From Candidatus Binatia bacterium (GTDB taxonomy: Bacteria > Desulfobacterota > Binatia > UBA1149 > CAITLU01): DNA of 64,000 nt. The stretch is from the NCBI GenBank assembly GCA_036493895.1, contig DASXOZ010000013.1, positions 62,001 to 126,000 on the forward strand. Reading direction: 5' to 3'. Both the position numbers and the translations under genes were made by a program. The number at the start of each line of letters is the position of its first letter. Within the stretch, counting starts at the first letter, position 1. The notes beneath the pieces were generated by a model. The model did not search any database. It was given only the letters and a program-made list of their open reading frames with translations, and was not told where the DNA came from. This document shows, piece by piece, positions 26,196 to 35,439 of the stretch.

Positions 26196-27371
26196 TCAAC
26201 CCGCCGACGCGTAGACGTGGTCGGCCGCCTCGATCGCTTCGCCGCCCGGCACGGCGAGTCCTTCGCGGCGAAGCTCGGACTCGAGAGCCAGCAGCAAGCG
26301 GCGCACGTTGGCAGGCCTGCTCGATTCTCCCATCAGGCCGATACGCCAGACTTTGCCCGCCAGTGGCCCGAGCCCCGCGCCGATCTCGATCCCGTGATCG
26401 AGCAGCAGGCGACGGCGAAGCGCTGCCTCGTCGATGCCACCAGGCACTTCGACGCTGTTCAGCATCCACAGGCGGTGTCCTTCCTGGGCGGCCGCCTTGA
26501 CGCCGAGCGCGGCCAGGCCGGCCAGCAGCGCGTGGTGGTTGCGCTCGTGGCGCACGAAACGGTCCTCGAGCCCCTCTTCGAGCACGATCGAAAGCGATTC
26601 TGCGAGCGCGTAGATCATCGAGACGGGCGCGGTGTGATGGTAGAGGCGCTGGTTTTCGAAATAGGCACCGATCAGGCCGAGGTCGAGATACCAGCTTCGC
26701 GGCTTCGATTTTCGCGCGCGCACGACTTCCATCGCACGCTCGCTCATCGTCAGCGGCGACAGGCCGGGAGGGCAGCTCAGGCACTTTTGCGTGCCGCTGT
26801 ACGCGGCATCGATGCCGATCTCGTCCACTGCGACCGGACAGCCGCCGAGGGACGTCACGCAATCGACGAGCAGCAGCGCGCCGGCGTCGTGCGCGATCCG
26901 GCCGATCTGCTGCAGCGGCTGCCAGGCTCCGGTCGATGTCTCGGCGTGGACCACGGCGACGAGCTTCGGCCGTGCGCAGCGGGCAACCGCTGAAGCGACG
27001 TCGTCAGGATCGGCCACGCGCCCCCACGGCACCTCGACCGTCTCGACGCGAGCGCCCAGGCGGGTGGCGACCTCGGCCATGCGTGTGCCGAACACGCCGG
27101 CGACGACGACGACGATCTCGTCGCCGTCCTCGACCAGATTCGCAAAGCACGCCTCCATGCCTGCCGATCCGGTGCCCGAAATCGGCAGCGTCACCGAATT
27201 GGCAGTGCCGAACACCGTCCTCAGGTCGGCCTGAACCTGCTCGAGGATCTCGAGGAACCAGGGATCGAGATGACCGACCAGCGGACGCGCCATCGCGGCG
27301 TAAACCCGCGCGTTGACCATCGAGGGACCGGGACCGAGGAGAAGCCGCGACGGCGGCGCGATGCTCGACAT
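26196..27371 (-). CDS. Class V aminotransferase, alanine/serine-glyoxylate type
   Basis: 391 aa. PLP enzyme of the alanine-glyoxylate/serine-pyruvate group. Marks: LLLGPGPSMVN and GHLDPWF at the N-terminus, ISGTGSAGMEA, VVHAETSTGAWQPL, VDCVTSLGGCPV, the PLP lysine in SGTQKCLSCPPGLSP, and YHHTAPVSMIYALAE. Glyoxylate as substrate agrees with the divergent glcDEF operon (252 nt away), which makes glyoxylate from glycolate. GGGCGA lies upstream of the ATG. Followed by mltA with a 4-nt gap. Cytoplasmic. Confidence 0.87.
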   Translation of the reverse strand: MSSIAPPSRLLLGPGPSMVNARVYAAMARPLVGHLDPWFLEILEQVQADLRTVFGTANSVTLPISGTGSAGMEACFANLVEDGDEIVVVVAGVFGTRMAEVATRLGARVETVEVPWGRVADPDDVASAVARCARPKLVAVVHAETSTGAWQPLQQIGRIAHDAGALLLVDCVTSLGGCPVAVDEIGIDAAYSGTQKCLSCPPGLSPLTMSERAMEVVRARKSKPRSWYLDLGLIGAYFENQRLYHHTAPVSMIYALAESLSIVLEEGLEDRFVRHERNHHALLAGLAALGVKAAAQEGHRLWMLNSVEVPGGIDEAALRRRLLLDHGIEIGAGLGPLAGKVWRIGLMGESSRPANVRRLLLALESELRREGLAVPGGEAIEAADHVYASAG

Positions 27372-27623
27372 GTCGCCCGATAGCGCGGGAGCGCCATGCT
27401 TCGCAAGCCGGCGGCGGCTCGGAAGCGGGCGCAACCTGGCGACCGGCGGCTGTCTGGCGACCCGATCGCGAGCGGACGGGAACTTTTCGCCGGATACCGA
27501 TCGGCGTGCTGCCGATGCTGCGCTGCGTCCCGATCGTCCCGGCGGGTGCACACGCAGGCATGCCCGCGCTCCCACCGCAGCCGGGGCGCGGGTATAGTGA
27601 AAGATCGGAGCAGTTCCGCACCG

Positions 27624-29156
27624 ATGCAGGATAACAGCCCACGTTCTTTCGCCGAGCGCCCGGTCGTCGCCCCCGCGACGACCCAGGATGCGCTGCAGGC
27701 CGCGCCGCACCTGGCCACCGCGCCGCCAGCCGGCAGCGACCGGCGCGTCGTCGACGCGATTCGCGAGATCGTGGGCCCGCGCGGCATCGTCGACGGCGCG
27801 AGCGCTCGCAAAGTCTACGAGTGCGACGGCTATACGCTCGAGAAATCGGTGCCCCGCCTCGTCGTGCTGCCCGCGACCACTGAAGAGACCTCGCGCGTCG
27901 TGTCCGTCCTGGCCGGCGCGGGCATTCCGTTTGTTCCGCGCGGCGCCGGCACCGGCGTCTCGGGCGGCTGCCTTCCGCTCCAGTCCGCCGTGATGATCGG
28001 CACCTCACGCCTGCGCCGCATCCGCAGCATCGACGTCGAGGCACGCACCGCCGAAGTGGAAGCGGGAGTCGTGAACCTCGAGGTTTCGCGCGCGGTCGAT
28101 GCGCACGGGCTCTACTATGCGCCCGATCCTTCGAGCCAGTCGGCATGCAGCATCGGCGGCAACGTCGCCGAGAATTCGGGCGGGCCGCACACGCTGAAGT
28201 ACGGTGTCACCGTCAATCACGTCCTCGCGCTGGAAGTCGTGCTGCCCGACGGCCGCGTCATCTGGCTCGACCGCGAGTACGACGCGCCCGGTTACGATCT
28301 CGTCGGCATTTTCACCGGCAGCGAAGGCACGCTCGGCCTGGTCACGGCGGCGCGCGTCCGCCTGATGCGCAAGCCCGAGTCGGTGACGACGCTTCTCGCA
28401 GTATTTCCCGGCGTCGCGCAGGCGAGCCGCGCCGTTTCGGCAATCATCGCGGCGGGCATCATCCCGGCCGCTCTCGAGATGATGGACGCGCTCGTCATCG
28501 AGGCCGTCGAAGCTGCCTACCACTTCGGCTTTCCCGCGGGCGCCGGTGCGGTGCTCCTGATCGAGCTCGACGGCATCGCAGCCGGCCTCGATGCGCTCGC
28601 CGCCCGCGTCCACGACTGCTGTACCCGCGAAGGGGCAAGCGAAGTGAAGCGTGCGGCGGGCGAAGAAGAGCGCGCACTGCTGTGGAAATCGCGCAAGCGC
28701 GCGTTCGGCGCGATGGGACGGCTCGCGCCGGCCTATTGCACCCAGGACGGTGTCGTCCCGCGCAGCCGCCTGCCCGAGATCGTGGCGAAGATCGCCGAAG
28801 TCGCGTCACGCTACCACCTTCGCATCGCGAACCTGATGCATGCCGGAGACGGCAACATCCATCCCCTCGTGCTCTACGACGAAGACGTTCCCGGCGAAGT
28901 CGAGCGCGTGCTCGCTGCCGGAAACGAAATCCTCACCGCGTGCATCGAGCTCGGCGGCTCGATCACCGGCGAGCACGGCATCGGCATCGAAAAAATGGCG
29001 CTGATGCCGAAGTCGTTCACCGCACCGACCCTCGCGGCGATGGAGGACATCCGGACGGCCTTCAACCCGCGAGGCCTGTGCAATCCGGGCAAGATCCTGC
29101 CGTCCTCGCGCACCTGCGTCGAAGTTCGTCGCCCACGTCCCCGGGGCGGCGGATGA
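27624..29156 (+). CDS. glcD: Glycolate oxidase FAD-linked subunit
   Basis: 510 aa from ATG 27624; a GTG at 27597 would add nine residues. FAD-binding PCMH domain: RLVVLPATTEETSRVV, FVPRGAGTGVSGG, ACSIGGNVAENSGGPHTLKYG, GYDLVGIFTGSEGTLGLVT. The C-terminal FAD-oxidase domain has NLMHAGDGNIHPLVLYD and GSITGEHGIGIEK, the GlcD hallmark, ending FNPRGLCNPGKILP. It oxidises glycolate (or D-lactate) to the 2-oxo acid, in complex with GlcE and GlcF. The glcE ATG overlaps its stop (ATGA). Confidence 0.92.
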   Translation: MQDNSPRSFAERPVVAPATTQDALQAAPHLATAPPAGSDRRVVDAIREIVGPRGIVDGASARKVYECDGYTLEKSVPRLVVLPATTEETSRVVSVLAGAGIPFVPRGAGTGVSGGCLPLQSAVMIGTSRLRRIRSIDVEARTAEVEAGVVNLEVSRAVDAHGLYYAPDPSSQSACSIGGNVAENSGGPHTLKYGVTVNHVLALEVVLPDGRVIWLDREYDAPGYDLVGIFTGSEGTLGLVTAARVRLMRKPESVTTLLAVFPGVAQASRAVSAIIAAGIIPAALEMMDALVIEAVEAAYHFGFPAGAGAVLLIELDGIAAGLDALAARVHDCCTREGASEVKRAAGEEERALLWKSRKRAFGAMGRLAPAYCTQDGVVPRSRLPEIVAKIAEVASRYHLRIANLMHAGDGNIHPLVLYDEDVPGEVERVLAAGNEILTACIELGGSITGEHGIGIEKMALMPKSFTAPTLAAMEDIRTAFNPRGLCNPGKILPSSRTCVEVRRPRPRGGG

Positions 29157-30457
29157 GCGCGGCGTCCGCAGTTGCAAGACCTCGCCTGGATCCGGCGTCG
29201 TTCCCGTCGATGGGGCCGGGCCAGCTCCGGCCGGGCCGCGACAATGACGCCATCGACGGGCTGGTTCCGCAGGCGGTGATCACGGCGCGCGAGACGGCGC
29301 ACGTCGTCGCGACGATCGAGGAGGCCCGTGCGAAAAAGCTTGCCGTGGTGCCGAGCGGCGGCGGCACGCTGCTGCACGTCGGCGCCGTCCCGCGCGCCTA
29401 CGACATTCGCCTCTCGATGACCGCGATCGGCAACATCGTCGAGGAGAACCCCGAGGACATGACGGTGACCTGCCAGGCGGGAGTCTCGCTGTCGAGGTTG
29501 CAACGCAGCCTGGCCAAGCAGGGCCAGCGTCTTGCGATCGACGCGGCCCGCGAAGACCGCGCCTCGATCGGCGGCATCGTCGCCGCCAACGCGACCGGCG
29601 GGCTGCGCCACGGTTTCGGCCTGCCGCGCGACCTCGTGCTCGGCGCGACGGCGATCGACGGTTGCGGGCGCGAGATCGTCGCCGGCGGCCGTGTCGTCAA
29701 GAACGTCGCCGGATACGACCTCGTGCGGCTTTTCGCCGGGTCCTGGGGCGGCCTTGCGATCCTGACCGAGCTGACGCTGCGCACGCATCCTCTTCCCGCC
29801 GCGGCAGCGACGCTGGTGTTCGAATTCGTCTCGGCGAGCGAGCTGGACGCGGCGCGCTCCCGCCTGGCAGGTGCCCAGCTCTCGCTGTCGGCGATCGATT
29901 TTACAGTGGACACCACGGAAGCGATGCCGCTGTGGATCCTCGTCGTCCGGATCGAGGGAACAGAAGAAGAAGTGGGCTGGCAGGGCGACGCCGTCTGCGC
30001 GCTGGTCGGACGCCAGCCGGCCGATGCCGCCGAAGAATGGGAAAGCCCCGCGCATGTGGATGACGGCCACGGGACGAGCGTGCGCGTGGCCGCGGCGCCG
30101 CAGGACATCGTCGGCGTCGTGCGCGACGTCTGCGCGAAGTGGAAACAGAGCGCAGCGTCCCAGGGAGGGCAGGCTGCGATCCGCATCGCGGGGCATCTCG
30201 GCGCGGGCATCGCGAGATTCCATCTCGCCGGAGCAGAAGCAGGCGAAGCAGACACGGCCAGCGCAGCGCTCATCACGGCCACCGCCGTCGGCGGCCTGGT
30301 CCGCGGGCGTGTCATCGAGAGAGCGCCCGCGCAGCTCAAGGCTCTCTACGATGTGTGGGGACCGCCGCCCGCGTCGATCGGCCTGATGCGCGCCATCAAG
30401 CGCCGTTTCGATCCCGACGACGTGTTGTCGCCTGGCCGCTACGTCGGAGGACTTTGA
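29153..30457 (+). CDS. glcE: Glycolate oxidase FAD-binding subunit
   Basis: 434 aa. A second, shorter FAD-binding PCMH protein: VVPSGGGTLLHVGAV, MTVTCQAGVSLSRLQ, IGGIVAANATGGLRHGFGL, GRVVKNVAGYDLVRLFAGSWG, all GlcE-like. The C-terminal half is divergent and ends FDPDDVLSPGRYVGG. GlcE does not have the EHGIG motif of GlcD. Start overlaps glcD by 4 nt; the last base of its stop is the first base of the glcF ATG. Confidence 0.9.
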   Translation: MSAASAVARPRLDPASFPSMGPGQLRPGRDNDAIDGLVPQAVITARETAHVVATIEEARAKKLAVVPSGGGTLLHVGAVPRAYDIRLSMTAIGNIVEENPEDMTVTCQAGVSLSRLQRSLAKQGQRLAIDAAREDRASIGGIVAANATGGLRHGFGLPRDLVLGATAIDGCGREIVAGGRVVKNVAGYDLVRLFAGSWGGLAILTELTLRTHPLPAAAATLVFEFVSASELDAARSRLAGAQLSLSAIDFTVDTTEAMPLWILVVRIEGTEEEVGWQGDAVCALVGRQPADAAEEWESPAHVDDGHGTSVRVAAAPQDIVGVVRDVCAKWKQSAASQGGQAAIRIAGHLGAGIARFHLAGAEAGEADTASAALITATAVGGLVRGRVIERAPAQLKALYDVWGPPPASIGLMRAIKRRFDPDDVLSPGRYVGGL

Positions 30458-31707
30458 TGGGCGGCCCGGGTCTTCCGTGCGTGCACTGCGGCCTGTGCCT
30501 CGACACTTGCCCGACGTATCGCGTCCTCGGCACCGAAGCCGATTCCCCGCGCGGACGAATCTACATCATGGAGGGCATCCGCGACGGAGAGCTCGAATTC
30601 GACGACGAGGCGGCGCTGCACCTGTCGCGCTGCCTCGGCTGCCTCGCGTGCGAGAGCGCGTGTCCGTCGGGCGTCTCCTTCGGCCGCCGCATCGAGGAGT
30701 TCCGTCCTCGCCTGGCCGAGCGCACGGGCAGCACGCGCCGCTGGCAGGACCTCGCGCGCAAGGCCTACACCAGCGACGCCCTCGTCGACGCCGGTGTCAA
30801 GGTAGCTTCCCTTCTCGACCGCGCAGGGCTCGGCGGCGTAAGAAGGAAGGTGCCGGGACTCGGGCTCCTGCCTGGCTCGCTGCCGGGCTCCCAGCCGTCC
30901 TCGAGCGCCGGCGTTTCTCCGCTTCGCCGCAGCACCAGCCACCAGCCGCTGCGCGCCCGCGCGCGGGTGGCCGTGCTGACCGGCTGCGTCGCCGACCGCG
31001 TGCTTCCCGACATCAACCGCGACACCGTCGAGGTGCTGCAGCGCAACGGAATCGAGGTGGTGGAGGTCGCCGGGCAGCAGTGCTGCGGCGCGCTCGCGCT
31101 GCACGCCGGGCTCACGAGCGATGCGGTCGAGTTGGCTGCCGCGAACGCCAACGCGCTGGCGGGGTCCGACATCGACTTCGTCGTCACGACGGCAGCGGGC
31201 TGCAGCGCGATGCTTCGCGACTACGCTCATGTGCTGGCCGGAACCAGCGCCGCCGGCCGCGGCGAGGAGCTGGCATCGATGAGCCGCGACATCTGCGAGC
31301 TTCTCGTCGAGATCGGATTCGACGCGCCCGCCCGGCCGCTGGAAGCGCGCGGCAACGTCGCTTTCCACGACGCCTGCCACCTGCTGCACGCGCAGGGAAT
31401 CTCGTCGGCGCCCAGACGCGTGTGCGAGGTCGCGCTCGGGCGTGCGCCGGTCGATCTCGGGGAGAACGCGATCTGCTGCGGAAGCGCCGGCAGCTACAAC
31501 ATCGACCATCCGGTGCTGTCGGCCGAGATCGGCGCACGCAAGGCGGAGCTTGCCCGCGAGCGCAAGGCGACTGTGGTCGCTGTCGCCAACGTCGGGTGCA
31601 TGCTTCAGATCGGACAGGCCGTTGCGCTGGCCGGGCTGCCGACCCTCGTCAAGCATCCGGTTCAGCTGCTGGCCGAGGCATACCGGCGAAGCGACACGGG
31701 TGCCTGA
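30457..31707 (+). CDS. glcF: Glycolate oxidase iron-sulfur subunit
   Basis: 416 aa. Two 4Fe-4S ferredoxin motifs: CVHCGLCLDTCP (Cys8, 11, 14, 18) and CLGCLACESACP (Cys59, 62, 65, 69). Two CCG domains follow, with QQCCGALALHAG near 208 and FHDACHLLHAQG plus ICCGSAGSYNIDHP later. GlcF passes electrons from the flavin subunits toward quinone at the membrane. A Ser/Pro-rich linker at about 140-165 is longer than usual. Last gene of glcDEF; a MAPEG gene follows 72 nt later with its own ribosome-binding site. Confidence 0.92.
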   Translation: MGGPGLPCVHCGLCLDTCPTYRVLGTEADSPRGRIYIMEGIRDGELEFDDEAALHLSRCLGCLACESACPSGVSFGRRIEEFRPRLAERTGSTRRWQDLARKAYTSDALVDAGVKVASLLDRAGLGGVRRKVPGLGLLPGSLPGSQPSSSAGVSPLRRSTSHQPLRARARVAVLTGCVADRVLPDINRDTVEVLQRNGIEVVEVAGQQCCGALALHAGLTSDAVELAAANANALAGSDIDFVVTTAAGCSAMLRDYAHVLAGTSAAGRGEELASMSRDICELLVEIGFDAPARPLEARGNVAFHDACHLLHAQGISSAPRRVCEVALGRAPVDLGENAICCGSAGSYNIDHPVLSAEIGARKAELARERKATVVAVANVGCMLQIGQAVALAGLPTLVKHPVQLLAEAYRRSDTGA

Positions 31708-31779
31708 GTCCGGGATGGCACCCAGCGAAGCGATGGGGAATGATGAGACCCGCATCCAGACACGACAGGGAGGTCCACC

Positions 31780-32163
31780 ATGGGTTTCGCGTTCACCTGC
31801 ATCGGATTGCTCGGCCTTCTCGTCTTCGGCCTCGGCCTGGGCGTTTCGCTGAGGCGCGGCAGCACCAATCGCGCGATCGGGCACGAGCTCGATCCGACCG
31901 ACACCCTGCACAAGTGGGTAAGGGCGCATGCCAACGCCTGCGAGTACGCGCCGATGCTCGCCGTGCTGATCTACGCCCTGGCCAGCACCGGCCCGAGCAA
32001 GTGGCACAATTTTTTGTTCCTTGCGGCGGTCGTCGTTCGCTACTGCCATGCCGCCGGGATGATCGCCTCGCCGACGCTCGCCGAAGGCCATCCGCTGCGC
32101 TTCGTCGGCGCGCTCGGCACGTACGTGGTCGGTCTCCTGCTGTGCATGTCGGCGCTCTTTTAA
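31780..32163 (+). CDS. MAPEG family membrane protein
   Basis: 127 aa, four hydrophobic helices, the typical size of bacterial MAPEG proteins (eicosanoid/glutathione-metabolism membrane enzymes). GGGAGG lies 6-11 nt before the ATG. The conserved loop between helices 1 and 2 reads RAHANACEYAPMLAVL, matching the family RxxxNxxE(Y/N)xP motif that contacts glutathione. Probable glutathione-dependent transferase or peroxidase in the inner membrane; the substrate is unknown. Confidence 0.85.
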   Translation: MGFAFTCIGLLGLLVFGLGLGVSLRRGSTNRAIGHELDPTDTLHKWVRAHANACEYAPMLAVLIYALASTGPSKWHNFLFLAAVVVRYCHAAGMIASPTLAEGHPLRFVGALGTYVVGLLLCMSALF

Positions 32164-32251
32164 GCGGTCCGCAGGCTGCAAAAAGCCGTCCATCGGCGGC
32201 CAACCGGAAACGGGTGAGCCGCGCGCGTCCGCGACAGACGCGAAACCCGGC

Positions 32252-32752
32252 TCAGCGAGGCTTGTAGTCGCGGTCCATCACGGTCTTTCGACCTTCGGTC
32301 CGGGCCTGGTCGATCGCGCGGTCGGTGTGCTCGCGAACGATGTCGGACAATTCGTCGAGCACCGATTCCGACATGTTCATGCCCGCGCGAGCGCGGATGT
32401 AAGTCTTCAGTTTGGAGGCGACGACGAGCACGTCGTCGGGAATCGCCGGCGCGGACGGCGGCGGCTGGGTCCTGGCGTCGACCACGATGCGGCGCGGCGC
32501 TCCTTCCGCGGAAGCCCTTTGCTCCGACTCCCACTCCCCGCGAGCCGGCGCGCGTTTCTGTTCGGCCCACGCGTCGCGGTGGCGCATCACCGGTACGTGC
32601 TCCTCCCAGCAGGTTACCGAGCAGAACACCGGATGATTTCGTCCGGTCGTGCACGTCGAGACGCTGCACTGGTAGTACTCGGACTCGAAGCCGAGGTCCC
32701 GCTTGCAGACTCCGCATCGTTTCCAGGAGACAGAAGACTTCACGTCGGTCAT
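32252..32752 (-). CDS. Zinc-finger protein with C-terminal histone fold (prokaryotic histone-like)
   Basis: 166 aa. Residues 13-52 form a two-site zinc finger: Cys13, Cys16, Cys29, Cys34, His40, Cys44, Cys48 and His52 (CGVC, CSVSTC, HPVFCSVTCWEEH). A disordered, charged linker covers about 55-105. The C-terminus (106-166) reads like a histone fold: helix 1 DVLVVASKLKTYIRARAG, helix 2 ESVLDELSDIVREHTDRAI continuing to QARTEG, then RKTVMDRDY, the counterpart of archaeal histone RKTI/V-x3-D. The chain stops just after the start of helix 3, so that helix is short or absent. Histone-fold proteins bind DNA or form dimers. It is the third gene after a membrane protein and a TonB-like gene, with a 13-nt gap. 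Confidence 0.7.
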   Translation of the reverse strand: MTDVKSSVSWKRCGVCKRDLGFESEYYQCSVSTCTTGRNHPVFCSVTCWEEHVPVMRHRDAWAEQKRAPARGEWESEQRASAEGAPRRIVVDARTQPPPSAPAIPDDVLVVASKLKTYIRARAGMNMSESVLDELSDIVREHTDRAIDQARTEGRKTVMDRDYKPR

Positions 32753-32765
32753 GGCACAAATTCTC

Positions 32766-33557
32766 TCAGTGCAGCCCATAGTCGACGGGCGCGTCGAATT
32801 CGAAACTCGCATCGGGGTATTCGGGGGGGATCGCAGGAAAAGGGCTCGCTCGCCGCACCAAGTCGAGAGCCGCCTGGTCGAGCAGATCCTGGCCGGTGCT
32901 GCGCACAATGGAGGCTTCGAGCACGCGCCCGCTGCGGTCGATGCGGATTCTGACGGACGCATGGCCCTGGAGGCCGCGACGCTTCGCGAGCACCGGGTAT
33001 TCTTCCTTGTGGCGGTGCAGCCATGCGGACAGCAGCTCCAGGTAGCGCACGCCCGCCGATTCTCCCCAAGACGGCGCGCTCGCAACGGCACCGCTCCCCG
33101 AATCGCCGCCGGTCGCGCGACCGTCTGCGGTTGCCGCGGCGCTTGCGGGAGCAACCGATGCGATTGCCGGCGCAGGCTGCGGAGCGGGGGGTTTTGCGGT
33201 TTTGTTTTTTTTCGGCGCCGCGACCAGCGGAGGAGCCGGCGCAGGGGTCTCGTTGCCGGTCTCCACTTTTGCTGCCGGCTCGATGACGGCCGGCGCCGGC
33301 GAGTCCTTTGGCGGCGCAGGCGGCTGCGCAGCCGCCGGAGCCGACGCTGCCGCAGACTGAAGGCGATCGGACGGGATGCCGGGACCGGCGGTCCTGGTTC
33401 CCGCAGGCACAAGGCTGAGCAGCAGCGGCGCCCTCGGCATCGCAAGCTCGACGACGACCTGGTGCCGAAGCAGCAAAGCCAGGACCATCGCGTGCAGGAC
33501 GATCGACAGGGCGACCGATACCGACTGCCGCGACGCAAGCACCGTCACGACCACCAC
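32766..33557 (-). CDS. TonB-like energy-transducing protein
   Basis: 263 aa from GTG 33557 (GTGs at 33554 and 33548 are also possible). One N-terminal membrane helix (VSVALSIVLHAMVLALLL), then a long Pro/Ala/Lys-rich periplasmic spacer (about 50-165), then a TonB C-terminal domain: YPVLAKRRGLQGHASVRIRI, DRSGRVLEASIVRSTGQDLLDQAA and SPFPAIPPEYPDASFEF. TonB couples the proton gradient to outer-membrane receptors. No exbB/exbD or receptor gene lies beside it. It sits between a small multi-helix membrane protein and the histone-fold gene, all leftward with short gaps. Confidence 0.82.
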   Translation of the reverse strand: MVVVTVLASRQSVSVALSIVLHAMVLALLLRHQVVVELAMPRAPLLLSLVPAGTRTAGPGIPSDRLQSAAASAPAAAQPPAPPKDSPAPAVIEPAAKVETGNETPAPAPPLVAAPKKNKTAKPPAPQPAPAIASVAPASAAATADGRATGGDSGSGAVASAPSWGESAGVRYLELLSAWLHRHKEEYPVLAKRRGLQGHASVRIRIDRSGRVLEASIVRSTGQDLLDQAALDLVRRASPFPAIPPEYPDASFEFDAPVDYGLH

Positions 33558-33580
33558 GCCGCCCGCTGCTGTTGCATCGC

Positions 33581-34201
33581 TCAGTCCGCCGGCTCGTCCG
33601 CCGCGGCTTCGGCCGCTCCGAACAGCATCAGCAGGTAGCCGAGCAGCTCGGAGGATTCTTCGACCAGCTCCTTGATCGGGCGGTAGATGCTCTCGTCGAG
33701 TACGGCGAGCCACAGCACCTTCTGGCCCATGATCTGCGCAAACACGACGACCGTCAGGAACCCCGCCAGAAGCAGCGCGAACGACGAGCTTCGCGAGAAC
33801 GTCGCCAGCTGCACGAACAGCCGCTCGCGACCACGCACCACCACCGACAACGCCCATGCCAGCGGGATCATCGCGACCCACACGTACCCGTCGCGCCAGC
33901 CGAGCTCGAGCGAGACGTTGTCCAACTCGCGGGCACACGCGATCAGCGAAAGCGCCGAGAAGAACTGGAACAACAACGAATAGCGCGGGCGCCGTCGCGA
34001 CAGCACGAAGAACCACGCGGCCGTCGAGAACGCAGCAATGAGCTGCGCGGTCTCCACCGGGCCGTCGTCGCGCATCAGCCAGTGCAGGTCGTGGGTGCGG
34101 GCGCCGGTGACGATCGATTCGAACGCGAGCGCGACGATCGCCGCATAGATGAAGAAGCGGATGATCAGGAATGCAGCGGGCCTGACGGCGGAGACGTCCA
34201 T
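33581..34201 (-). CDS. Multi-helix membrane protein of unknown function
   Basis: 206 aa, about six hydrophobic segments. I do not recognise the family with confidence. Noteworthy conserved-looking charged residues lie in or beside helices: DDGPVET (Glu50), RELDN (Arg91, Glu92, Asp94) and EESSELLGY (Glu181, Glu182, Glu185), a pattern that could form an intramembrane polar or metal site. First gene of a three-gene leftward group with the TonB-like and histone-fold genes. The divergent LOG gene starts about 100 nt away. Confidence 0.65.
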   Translation of the reverse strand: MDVSAVRPAAFLIIRFFIYAAIVALAFESIVTGARTHDLHWLMRDDGPVETAQLIAAFSTAAWFFVLSRRRPRYSLLFQFFSALSLIACARELDNVSLELGWRDGYVWVAMIPLAWALSVVVRGRERLFVQLATFSRSSSFALLLAGFLTVVVFAQIMGQKVLWLAVLDESIYRPIKELVEESSELLGYLLMLFGAAEAAADEPAD

Positions 34202-34302
34202 GATGGGGCAGGCCCGGCCCGACGCCGGTCCGGTGCCATGCTAGCCACGCCGCCCTCGCGTTGCATCCCGCAGGCTGGAGTCGTCGGCTTTGACGGCGGA
34301 CA

Positions 34303-35364
34303 ATGAGAGCCGTGAAGCCTTCCTCCGGACACGACTCCGTGCACGAAGTGCTGGCCGAGAGGCTGGCCGCCGCCCACGCGGGTCACACCGATCCCCGCGC
34401 CCGCCGCCTGCTGGAAAGCCTCGTCGAAGAAGCGATCGGCCTGGTCGCCGACGGCACCGACGTCGTCGATCTGAAGCTCGTCACGGCGGCGTTCTCGGAG
34501 ATGCGCCGCGCGCTGGCGGTGTTCCGGCCCTGGAGCGCCGGCCCGCGCAAGGTGACCGCGTTCGGGTCGGCCCGGACCACGCCGGACCAGCCGGTTTATC
34601 GCCTGGCCCACTCCTTCGGGCAGCGGATCGCGGAGGCCGGTTTCATGGTGATCACCGGCGGAGGTCCCGGGATCATGGGCGCGGTCGTCGAGGGCGCCGG
34701 CGCGGAGCACAGCTTCGGCGTCGGCATCCGCCTTCCGTTCGAGCAGCAGCCGCACGAGCTGCTGCGCGAGGACCCCAAGCTGTTCGAGTTCAAATACTTC
34801 TTCACGCGCAAGCTGTTCTTCCTGAAGGAAGCGTGCGCCGTGGCGCTTTTTCCCGGCGGCTTCGGCACCCACGACGAAGGCTTCGAGACGCTGACGCTGG
34901 TTCAGACCGGCAAATCGCGGCTGCTGCCGATCGTCTGCCTCGACGTCGAAGGCTCGGATTACTGGCAGGTCTGGAACCGTTTCGTGCGCGAGGAGCTGCT
35001 CGCTCGCGGCCTCGTCAGCGAAGACGACCTCGCGCTCTACCGGATCACCCACGACGTCGACGACGCGGTCCGCGAAATCGTTTCGTTCTACCGCGTTTTC
35101 CACTCGATGCGCACGATCCGGCGAACGACGGTGATCCGTACGAACCACGACGTCGACGATGCCGTCCTCGGTACTCTCTCCGACGAATTCGCCGATATTC
35201 TCGGCGGCCGCCCGGTACGCCGCATCGCCGCGATGAAGGAAGAGAGCGACGAGCCGGAGACGCTGGCGCTGCCGCGCCTGGCGATCGAGTTCAACCTGCT
35301 CGGCTTCGGTCGCCTGCGACTGCTCATCAACCGCCTGAACGAGCTCGGCGCGGCTGCGGGCTGA
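34303..35364 (+). CDS. LOG family protein (nucleoside 5'-monophosphate phosphoribohydrolase-like), long form
   Basis: 353 aa. The Rossmann core has the LOG marks: VTAFGSARTTPDQPVY, VITGGGPGIMGAVVEGA, FFTRKLFFLKEACAVALFP and PGGFGTHDEGFET (the PGGxGTxxE catalytic motif). The core is about 180 residues, and extra N-terminal (1-80) and C-terminal (about 265-353) helical regions make it longer than short LOG proteins, nearer to PpnN-like nucleosidases. The family cleaves the base from nucleoside monophosphates. Stands alone, convergent with the HAD gene. Confidence 0.82.
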   Translation: MRAVKPSSGHDSVHEVLAERLAAAHAGHTDPRARRLLESLVEEAIGLVADGTDVVDLKLVTAAFSEMRRALAVFRPWSAGPRKVTAFGSARTTPDQPVYRLAHSFGQRIAEAGFMVITGGGPGIMGAVVEGAGAEHSFGVGIRLPFEQQPHELLREDPKLFEFKYFFTRKLFFLKEACAVALFPGGFGTHDEGFETLTLVQTGKSRLLPIVCLDVEGSDYWQVWNRFVREELLARGLVSEDDLALYRITHDVDDAVREIVSFYRVFHSMRTIRRTTVIRTNHDVDDAVLGTLSDEFADILGGRPVRRIAAMKEESDEPETLALPRLAIEFNLLGFGRLRLLINRLNELGAAAG

Positions 35365-35439
35365 CGCGCCGAGCTGGATTCGCGTCGCGGCGACGGGACG
35401 CGTTCGCGCTGCCCACGCTTTGCCCGATGGGCTCCAGCG

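Noticed and set aside
26139-26993. Rightward frame opposite the class V aminotransferase
   Set aside because: The leftward frame has the full PLP-enzyme motifs, while this one has none.
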